NCBI GenBank assembly: GCA_963840235.1
Contig: CAWIYC010000005.1
Span: forward strand, 1 to 64,000
Direction of reading: 5' to 3'
Source: JBBRHQ01 sp963840235
GTDB taxonomy: Bacteria > Actinomycetota > Thermoleophilia > Solirubrobacterales > 70-9
Length of the DNA stretch: 64,000 nucleotides
A model generated the notes under the pieces. The model searched no databases. It worked only from the letters and a program-made list of their open reading frames with translations, and was not told where the DNA came from. Position numbers and translations under genes: made by a program. Positions 49,157-57,730 of the stretch are shown piece by piece; position 1 is the stretch's first letter; every line of letters starts with the position of its first letter.

Positions 49157-51108
49157 CCTTGCGGTGGTGCTTCGCCCGGTGGCGGTGCTTCGCCGGACGG
49201 CCGTGTTTCGCGGGCGAGGGCTTGGTCGGAGGCGGGCTTGGTGGAGGCGGGCCTTGGTTTCGGGCGGGCCCTCGCGGCCGGGGCCACCCGCGGGGGCGCC
49301 GGAGCGGTGCCGACCTCCGCCAGCACCTCGCGCGCGACCAGCTTGGCGTAGGCGCGCGCGCCCCTCGGGGTCAGGTGGATCCCGTCCCAGGTGTAGCCGT
49401 CGCGGCCGGCGATCGCGTGCCAGTTGATCAGGCTCGTCAGCGGCCACTCCTTCGCCGCCTCCAGCAGGGCGGCATTCGACTGGCCCTCCCAGCTCACCGG
49501 CGCCTCGTCGCTGATGAAGAAGAGGTGGCCGAGGCCGCGGGTGTAATGGCGGATCGCGGCCATGTCGTCGGAGTAGAGCGGGCCGTTGTTGCCCATCTGG
49601 ATCACCAGGGCATCCGGGTTGCGGTGCCTGGCCCGGAGCTTGTGCACGAGCTTGATGAAGTCCTTCGCCTGGCGGCCGAGGCGGGCGTTCATCGAGAAGC
49701 GCGAGCCGAGCCGGCCGGCGAGCTGGTCGCGGGCGCCGATCATCACCGAGTCGCCGATGGCGATGATCCGCGGCGGCTTGCCGCGGGGGCGGCTGCCGGC
49801 GCGCCCCGCCGCCGCGCCGGTCCCGTCCCGGCCTTGCCCCGGCCGGTGGTACGTAACCCTGACGGTCGCCGACTCCTGGGTCGAGGCCGCCGCGGCTCCC
49901 GGCGCCAGGTGGCTGCCGCCGCTGGAGACGACCCCGCTCCAGCCGACCAGGACGACGACCGCCAGCACCCCCGCCGCCAGCACCGGCCGCGTCACGCGCC
50001 CCCAGCCGCGCGGGAGCTTCGGCAGCCGCCCGCCGGTGGCGAACGGCCGCTCGACGAAGCGATAGGAGAGGTCGGAGAGGGCGAGCACTGCCAGCAGCTG
50101 CAGCGGGATCAGCACCCCCTTCGGCATCGAGACGTCGACCCCGGGGCGGGTGAGGACGAGCACCGGCCAGTGCCAGAGGTAGAAGCTGTAGCTGCGCAGG
50201 CCGAGCCAGACCAGGGGCGGCTGCGCCAGCAGGCCGCCGAGCCGGGCCGCCGGGTGGGCGAGGACGGCGAGCAACAGCGCCGTGAACATCGCCAGCCACA
50301 GGTAGCCGCCGTGGTAGAGGGCGAGGTCGTAGTCGTGGACGCGGAGGAAGCTGAGGACGACGAAGGCGACGGCGAAGACGCCGACCGCGTCGAGCAGCGG
50401 CCCCGCCCAGCGGCCTGGGGCGCCGCGGCGAAGCCCCGCGGGATCCCAGACGAGCGCCAGGGCGACCCCGGCGAGGAGGCCGATGGCATGGGTGTCGGTG
50501 CCGTAGTAGACGCGCGAGGTGTCGCCGCCGGGCTGGAACAGGATCCAGGCCAGGGCCACCGAGGCCAGCGCCCCGGCGAGCACCCCCACCAGCAGCCGGC
50601 GGCGGCCGAACAGCGACATCCCGGCGGCGAAGACGAGCGGCCAGAAGAGGTAGAACTGCTCCTCGACCGAGAGTGACCAGAGGTGGCGGAAGAGCGACGG
50701 GCGCTGGAACTGCTCGAAGTAGGACTGGTGGTCGAAGATGAAGTGCCAGTTGGCGAAGTAGCCGAGGGACGAGATCGCGTCGCCGCGCAGTTGCGGCATC
50801 TGCTCGGGGACGACGAACGCAGCCACCACCATCGTCACCGCGATAAGCACCCCGACCGCCGGCAGCAGGCGCCGGGCGCGCCGCAGCCAGAACTTCCAGA
50901 GATCGACGTGGCCGCCGCGCCGGTACTCGCTCAGCAGCAGCGAGGTGATCAGGTAGCCGCTGATGACGAAGAAGACGTCGACGCCGAGGAAGCCGCCCGG
51001 CATCCAGCCGACTCCGGCGTGGTAGAGGAAGACCGCGAGCACCGCGATCGCGCGCAGGGCGTCGATCCCCGGCATGTAGGGGAGGCGCTTGTCCTGTGGT
51101 CGGCTCAT
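49153..51108 (-). CDS. OafA/YrhL-type acyltransferase with SGNH domain
   Basis: 651 residues from ATG 51108. Acyltransferase 3 domain: 'MPGIDALRAIAVLAVFLYHA', 'WMPGGFLGVDVFFVISGYLI', 'HLWSLSVEEQFYLFWPLVFA', then about ten helices. From ~residue 435 comes a periplasmic SGNH-like domain: 'KPPRIIAIGDSVMIGARDQL' (GDS), 'DALVIQMGNNGPLYSDD' (N) and 'DGYTWDGIHLTPRGARAYAK' (DxxH). A Pro/Arg-rich tail ends it. It probably O-acetylates an envelope glycan. Confidence 0.92.
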   Translation of the reverse strand: MSRPQDKRLPYMPGIDALRAIAVLAVFLYHAGVGWMPGGFLGVDVFFVISGYLITSLLLSEYRRGGHVDLWKFWLRRARRLLPAVGVLIAVTMVVAAFVVPEQMPQLRGDAISSLGYFANWHFIFDHQSYFEQFQRPSLFRHLWSLSVEEQFYLFWPLVFAAGMSLFGRRRLLVGVLAGALASVALAWILFQPGGDTSRVYYGTDTHAIGLLAGVALALVWDPAGLRRGAPGRWAGPLLDAVGVFAVAFVVLSFLRVHDYDLALYHGGYLWLAMFTALLLAVLAHPAARLGGLLAQPPLVWLGLRSYSFYLWHWPVLVLTRPGVDVSMPKGVLIPLQLLAVLALSDLSYRFVERPFATGGRLPKLPRGWGRVTRPVLAAGVLAVVVLVGWSGVVSSGGSHLAPGAAAASTQESATVRVTYHRPGQGRDGTGAAAGRAGSRPRGKPPRIIAIGDSVMIGARDQLAGRLGSRFSMNARLGRQAKDFIKLVHKLRARHRNPDALVIQMGNNGPLYSDDMAAIRHYTRGLGHLFFISDEAPVSWEGQSNAALLEAAKEWPLTSLINWHAIAGRDGYTWDGIHLTPRGARAYAKLVAREVLAEVGTAPAPPRVAPAARARPKPRPASTKPASDQALARETRPSGEAPPPGEAPPQG

Positions 51109-51192
51109 AGGGGCGCTGGTTCTCTCTTCGGCAGGGGCCGCACCTGTCCCCAGGGTACGCCTCGCCTGAAGCGCCGCTTGCAGAGGGGCGAC

Positions 51193-52779
51193 TCAGCCGA
51201 GCCGGCTCAGCGCCCGCCGGGCAAGCAGGCGACAGAAGTAGGCGAACTCCGATTCGGCCGAGACGGCGTGATGCCTGGCCGCGAGCCGAGTGACCGAACC
51301 TCCCCGGCGCCGGCGGGCCGCGGGCTTGCTGGGGTCGCTGACCTCGACCACGCCCATCATCCCGTTGTCCTCGTGGGCGAGGATGTGGCAGTGGTAGACG
51401 AATTTGCCGGTGAAGTCAGTGAACCTCATTCGGATCACGACCTTGCCGTGGACCGGCAGGGGGATGGTGTCCTGGAGGCTGCGAGCGCGGTAGGGCTTGC
51501 CGTTGATCGAGATCACCTGGAAGTCGTCGACGTGGATGTGGAATGGGTGCATCTCGTCGGAGACGTTGCGGATCACCCACTGCTCGGTCGAGCCGAGCGT
51601 GGTGTGGACGTTGACCCGGTGATGCTGGAACTGCTTGCCGTTGATGTAGAACTGATTCGTCTTCGTGTTCTCCGAGAAGACGAAATGGCGGGTCTTGTCG
51701 ATCGCCGCATCGCCGTATTCGGGTAGGGGGCCGAGGCTCGTCGGCATCGCCAGCGGCTTTCGCGATGGGCCTGCGGAGACAACGGTCGCCAGCGTCCTCT
51801 GCGGGTACATGTCGCCGGCGGGGCCGGTGTTCATCTTCAGCGTCTTCAGCCTGTAGGTCCCGGCCTTCGGGCCGCGGACGAGGACGTCATAGCGCTTGCC
51901 GGGGGGCAGCAGCAGGTCCTTCGCGCTCCAGACTCTGCCGACCGGGTTCGCGTCCTCGGCGATCACGTTCATCGGCAGGCCGTCGAAGCGGACGTGGTAC
52001 CAGATGTCCGCGCTGATGTTGGCCAACCGCCACATCTGCGTCTCGCCCGGATGGATCTCGAGCCGCGGATCGACGAGGCCGTTGACGGTGCGGGTGGTCG
52101 GGGCGCCGCTGTCGATGTTCTTGCTGACGATCGCGCCGTCGCGGATCTGCAGGTCCTTGAGCACGAACAGCCGCTGGGGGACGTCCCGCAGGGCCGGCGG
52201 CAGGCGGTTCTCGAGGCCGCGGACGACGAACACCCCGGAGAGCCCGTCGAAGACCTGCTCCTCGCTGAGCGGGTGCGCGTGCGAGTGGTACCAGTAGGTG
52301 CCGGGTGCCATGTCCGGCGGCACCTGGACCACGACTCGGTTGGTGCTGTGGGGCGGCATCACACGCAGGACGTTGTCGGAGATCCCGGCCGGAGAGACAT
52401 GGAACCCGTGGAAGTGGATGTTGGTCATCTGGTCGAGCTGGTTGACCAGGGTCAGCTCGATCCGGTCGCCCGGGCGCAGGATCATCGTCGGGCCGGGAAA
52501 GCGGCCGTCGTAGGCCTTGCCGAGGACCGTCTGGCCGGCGACGCGGAAGTGGGTCTGGGAGACGACCAGCCGGGCCTTGAGCACGCCGTCGTGGCTGACC
52601 AGCCGCGCCGGCTCGCTGAACCGGGCCCCCTCCTGGGCCGGGAAGGTCGCGGGAACCGGCCCCGTTTCGGTCTGCGGGCCTGAGGCGGTCTCGGAGCCTC
52701 CGCCGCCGCACCCGACCAGCGCGGCGCCCACCAGCAGTGCTGCGAGCCAAGCCGACGACGGGCGCGGAGGGATGCTCAC
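51193..52779 (-). CDS. Multicopper oxidase lipoprotein
   Basis: 528 residues from ATG 52779. The signal peptide has a lipobox ('LLVGAALVGCGGGG'). Copper-site motifs: 'NIHFHGFHVSPAG', 'TYWYHSHAHPLSEEQ', 'MHPFHIHVDDFQ' and 'FVYHCHILAHEDNGMMG' (HCH plus axial Met). All four copper clusters are covered. The family oxidises metals (Cu+, Fe2+, Mn2+) or phenols. A C-terminal Arg-rich extension of ~45 residues is unusual. It is divergent from the secreted Gly-rich protein; a shared stimulus is possible. Confidence 0.93.
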   Translation of the reverse strand: MSIPPRPSSAWLAALLVGAALVGCGGGGSETASGPQTETGPVPATFPAQEGARFSEPARLVSHDGVLKARLVVSQTHFRVAGQTVLGKAYDGRFPGPTMILRPGDRIELTLVNQLDQMTNIHFHGFHVSPAGISDNVLRVMPPHSTNRVVVQVPPDMAPGTYWYHSHAHPLSEEQVFDGLSGVFVVRGLENRLPPALRDVPQRLFVLKDLQIRDGAIVSKNIDSGAPTTRTVNGLVDPRLEIHPGETQMWRLANISADIWYHVRFDGLPMNVIAEDANPVGRVWSAKDLLLPPGKRYDVLVRGPKAGTYRLKTLKMNTGPAGDMYPQRTLATVVSAGPSRKPLAMPTSLGPLPEYGDAAIDKTRHFVFSENTKTNQFYINGKQFQHHRVNVHTTLGSTEQWVIRNVSDEMHPFHIHVDDFQVISINGKPYRARSLQDTIPLPVHGKVVIRMRFTDFTGKFVYHCHILAHEDNGMMGVVEVSDPSKPAARRRRGGSVTRLAARHHAVSAESEFAYFCRLLARRALSRLG

Positions 52780-52912
52780 GAAGCAAACCTACCCTGCCTC
52801 CCGGCGACCCCCCGGTTTCCGCTCTTACCCAATTCCTACGTTCCTCACAGCCTCCGTTCATCCCAGGACCCGACCATCCCCCGCAGCCGGCCTCGAGCCG
52901 GAGATCAACGGA

Positions 52913-53620
52913 ATGAGGAAGACGATGAGAAGAGGACAGATTGCGGCCCTGGTCACCGCCGGGGCGCTGGCGATAACCGGAACAGCGCTGGCGGCATCCG
53001 ACGGCGCACCGGTGAAGGACATCCTCGGCGGCGGCCACGACCAGGAGTTCGCCAACGATCTGGCCGGTGAGCTGGGCGTCAGCCAGTCGAAGGTCGAGAA
53101 CGCACTGCAGAGCGTCGCCGAGCAGCAGCGAAGCGAGCAGACGCGGGCCTTCGCCGAGAGCCTGGCGGCCCAGCTGGACGGGGTCAGCGTTGACGACGTC
53201 GTCGCCATCCTCGACCAGCAGCAGCAGAAGCTCGAGGAGCAGATGAAGAGCGGGCCGCCGCCGGCCCCGAAGCAGGGCGCGAGGCCCGATCCCGAGGACA
53301 GCCCCCTGGTGGCGGCGCTCGCCGAGGGCCTTGGCAAGAGCAGGTCGGAGATCGCCGATGCGCTCGGGGCAGCCGGCAGGGCCGAGTTCTCCGCCCACCG
53401 CAAGGAGATGATCCAGCGGCTCGACCAGGCGGTCAGCGACGGCCGGCTGACCCAGGCCCAGGCCGAGCGGATCCGCAAGCAGATCGAGAACGGCCCGCCA
53501 TCCGGCGGCCCCGGCGGTCCGCCCCCGGGCGGGATGGCCGGCCCCGGAGGCCCCGGTGGTCCCGGCGGCATGCCCGGCCCCGGCGGGCAGGGCGGCCCCG
53601 GCGGGATGCCGGGCTTCTAG
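52913..53620 (+). CDS. Secreted protein with Gly/Pro-rich C-terminus
   Basis: 235 residues from ATG 52913. Signal peptide: 'QIAALVTAGALAITGTALAA'. The helical body includes repeats such as 'EFANDLAGELGVSQSKVENA' and 'SPLVAALAEGLGKSRSEIAD', pairs of short helical hairpins, with the C-terminal 'RLTQAQAERIRKQIENG'. The last ~45 residues are Gly/Pro/Met repeats (GGPGGPGG, GGMPG). The function is unknown. It is divergent from the multicopper oxidase. A strong terminator follows at 53644. Confidence 0.8.
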   Translation: MRKTMRRGQIAALVTAGALAITGTALAASDGAPVKDILGGGHDQEFANDLAGELGVSQSKVENALQSVAEQQRSEQTRAFAESLAAQLDGVSVDDVVAILDQQQQKLEEQMKSGPPPAPKQGARPDPEDSPLVAALAEGLGKSRSEIADALGAAGRAEFSAHRKEMIQRLDQAVSDGRLTQAQAERIRKQIENGPPSGGPGGPPPGGMAGPGGPGGPGGMPGPGGQGGPGGMPGF

Positions 53621-53643
53621 CCGGCAGCGACGCCGCGCAGCGC

Positions 53644-53678
53644 CCGGCCGGCGGTGGCGGAAAGCCACCGCCGGCCGG
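53644..53678 (+). terminator. Strong hairpin terminator
   Basis: A perfect 15-bp stem, CCGGCCGGCGGTGGC with its complement and a GGAAA loop, followed by CTTTACTT. It lies 24 nt after the stop of the secreted Gly-rich protein. Confidence 0.8.
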
Positions 53679-53714
53679 CTTTACTTCGGCCGGATTTCGG
53701 CTTAGGCTGCGCCG

Positions 53715-54164
53715 ATGGGAATGCTCGAGGCGGACCGGAGTGTCGAGATCGAGGCCGAGCTGGCCCGCTGCTACGAGATCATCACCGACCTCGACACGAC
53801 CCCCGAGTGGCAGGCGTCGATGATCTCGCTCGAAGTGCTCGAGCGCGACGGCGCGGGCCGCGCGATCCTGGTCGAGACCGTCTCCGACGCCAAGGTCAAG
53901 CAGGTCACCTCGCGCATCAGCTTCAGCTACCACCCGCCCGACGAGATGCGCTGGGAGCAGGAGAAGGGCGAGCTGAAGAAGCTCAACGGCTGGTGGAAGC
54001 TCGAGCCCCTCGGCGATCGGCTCACCCGCGCCACCTATGCCCTGCGCGCCGACACCGGGATGGTGCTGGGGATGCTCCTGCGAGGCCCGGTCGAGGGCAA
54101 GGTGAAGGAGTTCCTGACCAAGGACGCAGCCGAGGGACTGAAGCGCCAGGCGGAGGGCGGCTGA
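53715..54164 (+). CDS. SRPBCC-family protein
   Basis: 149 residues from ATG 53715. 'ARCYEIITDLDTTPEWQASM', 'ISFSYHPPDEMRWEQEKGEL' and 'RLTRATYALRADTG' are typical START-like strands with a long C-terminal helix ('VEGKVKEFLTKDAAEGLKRQ'). The ligand is unknown. A possible -10 (TTAGGCT) lies just upstream after the terminator. Confidence 0.8.
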   Translation: MGMLEADRSVEIEAELARCYEIITDLDTTPEWQASMISLEVLERDGAGRAILVETVSDAKVKQVTSRISFSYHPPDEMRWEQEKGELKKLNGWWKLEPLGDRLTRATYALRADTGMVLGMLLRGPVEGKVKEFLTKDAAEGLKRQAEGG

Positions 54165-54207
54165 GATCCGCTCGGCGATCCCCCTGCTCTCGGATCGCCA
54201 TCCCGCA

Positions 54208-54558
54208 GTGCAGGCTTTCCTCGTCCTCGGCGGCCCGGTGCTGTTCGGGGCGCTGTGCGGGGTGCTCCTCGGCGTCTCGGAGTCCGCCTACCTGATCGCC
54301 ACCGTGCTCTCGATCCTGGGCGGCTTCTTCGCCGGCTTCGAGCACGCGGGAGGCCGGGGAGGCGCGCTGCGTGGGGTCGTCGGCGGCACCCTGTTCGGCA
54401 GCTTCATCCTGATCGGGCATGAGATCCACGGCGGCGAGGCAAAGGCCGACCTCCCCGACCCGCAACTGCTGCTGATCCTCGCCACCGCCGCCTTCGGGTC
54501 GCTCCTCGGCCTCCTCGGCGGGCGCGTCCGCGGGCGCCTGGAAGCGACGGCGGCCTAG
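54208..54558 (+). CDS. Small membrane protein, three to four helices
   Basis: 116 residues from GTG 54208. 'AFLVLGGPVLFGALCGVLLG', 'AYLIATVLSILGGFFAGFEH', 'GVVGGTLFGSFILIGHEI' and 'LLLILATAAFGSLLGLLGG' are hydrophobic, the last three separated by short polar loops. No family is recognised; similar small membrane proteins are common in this group. It starts 44 nt after the SRPBCC stop. Confidence 0.7.
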   Translation: MQAFLVLGGPVLFGALCGVLLGVSESAYLIATVLSILGGFFAGFEHAGGRGGALRGVVGGTLFGSFILIGHEIHGGEAKADLPDPQLLLILATAAFGSLLGLLGGRVRGRLEATAA

Positions 54559-54626
54559 GAGAAAGGGGCCGGCAGCGCCACTCTCGCCCTACGAGCCGGC
54601 CTGAGCGGCGATCGGCCCGGGCGTGG

Positions 54627-55376
54627 CTATCGAACGCGATGGGGCGCTGCGACCCGGCCCTCGGCCCGCTGCTTGATCCCGAGGAGCATCCGGCGCTCCA
54701 TCAGGAAATGCGGGATCTCGAGCAGGGCCGCGTAGGCCATCGCCGCCGGCCGCCGCGGGATCCGGCCCCGGGCGAGGAACCTCGTATCTCCCTCCCCCAC
54801 CGGCTCGAGCACGAAAACGCCCCAGCCCTCGATGCCGAAGACCCGGCCCTGCTCGAACAGGGTGACCTCGAGCGCGGCGGCTGGGTGCAGCATGATCTTC
54901 TCCCCGGCCTCGCGGCGCTGCCACTCGGGATGGATCTCGCCGGCATTCCGCATCTCGCAGCCCGCCAGGTTCTCCAGCCACTCGTAGCTGTAGAAGCCGC
55001 CACGTTCCTGGCCGATCTGCGCCAGCCACGGCCAGACGTCGTCAACCGGCGCCGCGATGGTGACGGCGCGGGTCGTCTGCATTCCCGGGTCGGGCTCGAG
55101 CTCGTCGCCCGGGAGCGGCATGCGGGTCTCCTCGGGGGTCGCGCCCCAGTTGCGGATGCGGGGCCGGATCGCAAGGACGTAGACGGCCAGGGCGCCGGCG
55201 CCGAGGACGGCAGGCGCCGCTGGCCGCCGCCCGAGCGCCACTCGCCGCACCAAGCTCGCCACCGATGCACCCGCCAGGGCGGCCAGCGCCACCGGCGCGC
55301 CGAGCATCACTCCGAACGCCTGCGCACCGCCGAGGAGGCCGACGTCGGCGCTTCCCGTCCCGGCCGGCGAGGTCAT
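54627..55376 (-). CDS. SRPBCC protein with N-terminal membrane region
   Basis: 249 residues from ATG 55376. Two or three hydrophobic segments ('FGVMLGAPVALAALAGASVA', 'LGAGALAVYVLAIRPRIRNW') come first. Then a START-like domain: 'AVTIAAPVDDVWPWLAQIGQ', 'ERGGFYSYEWLENLAGCEMR', 'LHPAAALEVTLFEQ' and 'FVLEPVGEGDTRFLARGRIP'. The combination of membrane anchor and SRPBCC domain is seen in actinobacteria; the ligand is unknown. It faces 55504 divergently. Confidence 0.8.
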   Translation of the reverse strand: MTSPAGTGSADVGLLGGAQAFGVMLGAPVALAALAGASVASLVRRVALGRRPAAPAVLGAGALAVYVLAIRPRIRNWGATPEETRMPLPGDELEPDPGMQTTRAVTIAAPVDDVWPWLAQIGQERGGFYSYEWLENLAGCEMRNAGEIHPEWQRREAGEKIMLHPAAALEVTLFEQGRVFGIEGWGVFVLEPVGEGDTRFLARGRIPRRPAAMAYAALLEIPHFLMERRMLLGIKQRAEGRVAAPHRVR

Positions 55377-55503
55377 GCGCCGACCCTAGAGAATCGAGAG
55401 AGCGGGCCCGGATTTGCCTTCCCTTTACCGCCATCTGGCCGGCGCTTTCCCCAACCCTCCCTACGGTCGCCGGCTACACCACAACGATCTCGAAGGAGCC
55501 CCA

Positions 55504-55884
55504 ATGAGGCGATTCGTCCCCTTGGCCGTGGCCGCGGCGCTGACGGTCCCGGCCACAGCCGCCGCGCTGGCACAGGCGGCAAGCTACAACAGCAACGTGA
55601 CCATCGGCTACGTGCGCGGCGGGCCCTATTTTTCCGGCAGGGTCAGCTCGGCGCAGGCAGCCTGCGCCAAGCACCGCAAGGTGACCGTGTACCGCCAGGC
55701 CCCCGGCGCCGACCCGGCGATCGGAGCCGACACCAGTAGCGCCGCCGGCAACTGGAAGCTCAACCTGGGCGGACGTCCCAAGTCCGGCTACTACTACGCC
55801 AAGGCGAAGAGCAGCACCGTCGGCCCGGTCGGAAGTCGCACCGTCTGCCGGGCAGCGAAGTCGGCGGTGACCCGGGCCTCCTAG
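55504..55884 (+). CDS. Secreted small protein
   Basis: 126 residues from ATG 55504, with GAAGGAGC just upstream. Signal peptide: 'LAVAAALTVPATAAALAQAA'. The mature part is a beta-rich domain: 'NVTIGYVRGGPYFSGRVSSA', 'CAKHRKVTVYRQAPG', 'GADTSSAAGNWKLNLGGRPK'. Two Cys (in CAKHRKV and VCRAAK) could form a disulfide. It resembles carboxypeptidase-regulatory-like Ig domains in pattern (VTVYR..G...G...T...G.W). The function is unknown. Confidence 0.75.
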   Translation: MRRFVPLAVAAALTVPATAAALAQAASYNSNVTIGYVRGGPYFSGRVSSAQAACAKHRKVTVYRQAPGADPAIGADTSSAAGNWKLNLGGRPKSGYYYAKAKSSTVGPVGSRTVCRAAKSAVTRAS

Positions 55885-55917
55885 CCCTCGCCGCCGAAGC
55901 CCGTACGGTTTGCGGGC

Positions 55918-56370
55918 ATGAAGACGGCTGCGATCCTCGGGGCGGCGGCCCTGCTGGCCACGGCGGGCTGCGGCGGGCAGGAGGCGACTGCCGGAGGCGG
56001 GCCGTCTGAGGCGCCGACATCGCCGGCCTCGCCGCGGCCCGCCGGGCATCCGGCGCGAGACGCGCCGGAGCCGCTCCGCCTGGCCCGATGCCCGGCGGCT
56101 GCCTCCAACTGCCGCAGCGCCGAGGGCACCGTCCTCTACGTCGAGCGCGTCGACCCCGACGGCGACGGCGACGCCCACTTCGTCCTCCTCAGCCCCGACA
56201 GCGTCACCGGCCCCGGCCTCAGCGTGATCGACGTCGAACGGGGGCTCCGCCCCCATCCCCTGCCCGGCCCCGGCGACCGCGTCAGCGCTGCCGGCCCCGT
56301 CTACAGGGGCCACTACGGCCAGCGCCAGATCCAGGCGACCGTTGTCTTCACCGCGCCGGGAACGGGCTAG
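55918..56370 (+). CDS. Small lipoprotein
   Basis: 150 residues from ATG 55918. The lipobox is 'AAALLATAGCGGQE'. A Pro/Ala-rich linker precedes a domain ('CPAAASNCRSAEGTVLYVER', 'VDPDGDGDAHFVLLSPDSVT', 'GPGDRVSAAGPVYRGHYGQR') that looks like a nucleic-acid-binding OB-like beta barrel, as inferred from the pattern. The DPDGDGD stretch could bind calcium. The function is unknown. A terminator hairpin starts at its stop codon. Confidence 0.75.
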   Translation: MKTAAILGAAALLATAGCGGQEATAGGGPSEAPTSPASPRPAGHPARDAPEPLRLARCPAAASNCRSAEGTVLYVERVDPDGDGDAHFVLLSPDSVTGPGLSVIDVERGLRPHPLPGPGDRVSAAGPVYRGHYGQRQIQATVVFTAPGTG

Positions 56371-56393
56371 CGGCCCCGCGCCAACGGGGCCGC
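56370..56393 (+). terminator. Hairpin terminator
   Basis: GCGGCCCCG-CGCCAA-CGGGGCCGC at 56370-56393, a perfect 9-bp GC stem overlapping the lipoprotein stop. It lacks a T-run. Confidence 0.65.
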
Positions 56394-56430
56394 TCAGCCG
56401 TTCCGGTGCTCGGATGAGAGGGAGTCCGAG

Positions 56431-56685
56431 CTAGGTGTGGTTGGGACCGTCATCGTTGCCGTGACGATGGCGGCCGTTGTCGTCGCGGCCCCGGTCATCG
56501 CGACCGCGGAGGTGGCGACCGTTGTCGTGGTGGCGGCCGCGGTCATCCTTCTTGCCGCGGTGCTCCTGGTGCTGGCCCGGGGGGTCGTCGGCGCCGTGGC
56601 TGGCCTGGGCCGCGCCGACGCCGCCGAAGGCCATCGCTGCGGTGATGCCGGTGAGGGTGAGGACTCGTGTGAATCGCTTCGTCAT
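56431..56685 (-). CDS. Secreted His/Asp/Arg-rich protein
   Basis: 84 residues from ATG 56685. Signal peptide: 'LTLTGITAAMAFGGVGAAQA'. The mature part is almost entirely Asp, His, Arg, Gly and Asn ('HHDNGRHLRGRDDRGRDDNG', 'RHRHGNDDGPNH'). It should bind metal ions, or simply be a hydrophilic secreted peptide. It is on the opposite strand to its neighbours. No family is recognised, and low-complexity coding such as this needs expression support. Confidence 0.6.
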   Translation of the reverse strand: MTKRFTRVLTLTGITAAMAFGGVGAAQASHGADDPPGQHQEHRGKKDDRGRHHDNGRHLRGRDDRGRDDNGRHRHGNDDGPNHT

Positions 56686-56916
56686 GGCTTCTCCAATCGT
56701 TGCTCGGTTTCCGTTGCCTGGACACCACGATCGGCGAAACCTGGTCGGCATTTCAAGGAGACAATGGTCTTAGGACCATCGAAACCGGCGGCCCTGCTAC
56801 GGTCCCGCCTGTTAGGTCGGACGAAGAAGTCCGGCAAAGTCGTGTGTAGCGCTCGCAGTCGTTGCTTCACCAGCATCCTCCGCGTTCGCAGCACAGAGAT
56901 GAGCATGGAGGAATGC

Positions 56917-57123
56917 ATGCCCACTGGAACTGTCAAGTGGTTCAGCGACGACAAGGGCTACGGGTTCATCACACCCGATGACGGCTCGAAGGACGTCTTC
57001 GTGCACCACAGCGCGATCGTCGGCGAGGGCTTCAAGTCCCTGGCCGAAGGCGCCAAGGTGACCTACGAAGCTGAGGACGGGCCCAAGGGCCCCGCCGCGG
57101 CGAGCGTCCAGCAGACGTCGTAG
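56917..57123 (+). CDS. Cold-shock protein (CspA family)
   Basis: 68 residues from ATG 56917, preceded by GGAGGAATGC. 'GTVKWFSDDKGYGFITPDDG', with RNP1-like KGYGFI, and 'KDVFVHHSAI', the RNP2-like VFVHHSAI, are the single-strand RNA/DNA binding motifs. The length is normal. About 140 nt of untranslated sequence precede it, as in many csp genes. It is an RNA chaperone for translation and stress. A terminator follows at 57146. Confidence 0.95.
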   Translation: MPTGTVKWFSDDKGYGFITPDDGSKDVFVHHSAIVGEGFKSLAEGAKVTYEAEDGPKGPAAASVQQTS

Positions 57124-57145
57124 CGACGAACCACCTTTGCTGTGC

Positions 57146-57172
57146 CGACGCCCGCCAATTCGGCGGGCGTCG
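57146..57172 (+). terminator. Terminator of cold-shock gene
   Basis: CGACGCCCGCC-AATTC-GGCGGGCGTCG, an 11-bp perfect stem 22 nt after the stop, then TCGTTCC. Confidence 0.8.
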
Positions 57173-57183
57173 TCGTTCCGGGA

Positions 57184-57235
57184 TGCCGGGCGCCGGGCCC
57201 GGACTTTCCGGGGTGCCGGGCGCCGGGCCCGGACT
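57184..57235. repeat. Two tandem 22-nt direct repeats
   Basis: The 22-nt unit TGCCGGGCGCCGGGCCCGGA plus CT is found at 57184-57205 and 57214-57235 (period 30). The second copy ends at the stop of the neighbouring gene. The copies are themselves palindromic in their core (GGGCGCC and GGGCCC), so they may form a hairpin. Confidence 0.75.
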
Positions 57236-57626
57236 AGTTGATCGTCGGCTCGGCGATGCCGAGGCGCTTTCGCGCCTTGAGCACGGCCGGGACCGAGGAG
57301 CGGCAGGCGCGGGCGATGGTCCCGTTGGGACGATCGGGGTCGCGCAAGACCTCGAACTCGATCAGCGCCGCGGCGCGGAGCTGAGCGCGGCCGGCGAGGG
57401 TGGTGCCTTCGGGCGCCGCATCCAGGCCCGCCTCGGCGGCCATCGCCCGGCGGCAGGAGAGGCAGAAAGTCTGGCCGTTCTCGCGAACCCAGTTGTCGGG
57501 CATCGCGGCGTGCTCGCTGCCGGGCATCCAGCGCACGGTCATCTCGCAACGCCCGCAGGTGCAGACGGCAGTGGTTTCACGCCGGATCGTTTCAACAGTC
57601 ACTTGTTCAACCGTCACTTGACTCAA
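57234..57626 (-). CDS. Hypothetical zinc-finger / HTH-like protein
   Basis: 130 residues from ATG 57626. 'TAVCTCGRCEMTVRW' and 'QTFCLSCRRAMAAEAG' provide two CxxC pairs, a zinc ribbon. The C-terminal 'LRAAALIEFEVLRDPDRPNG' and 'TIARACRSSVPAVLKARKRL' look like a short HTH. I do not recognise it beyond that. It may bind DNA or be a mobile-element protein. It ends at the tandem repeat near the csp terminator. Confidence 0.65.
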   Translation of the reverse strand: MSQVTVEQVTVETIRRETTAVCTCGRCEMTVRWMPGSEHAAMPDNWVRENGQTFCLSCRRAMAAEAGLDAAPEGTTLAGRAQLRAAALIEFEVLRDPDRPNGTIARACRSSVPAVLKARKRLGIAEPTIN

Positions 57627-57730
57627 CTGGGCTGCACATCCTTTCGGTCCCCCCTTGGTCTCATTCGCGCGAAGGAAGGGGGATCAACGCGCGAGGTAAC
57701 TCCACTACCAGGGTACCGGGCCGACCCGTC

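Noticed and set aside
57184..57235. Possible CRISPR-like repeat pair
   Set aside because: Only two copies with an 8-nt gap; the units are self-complementary GC repeats, not spacer-separated repeats.
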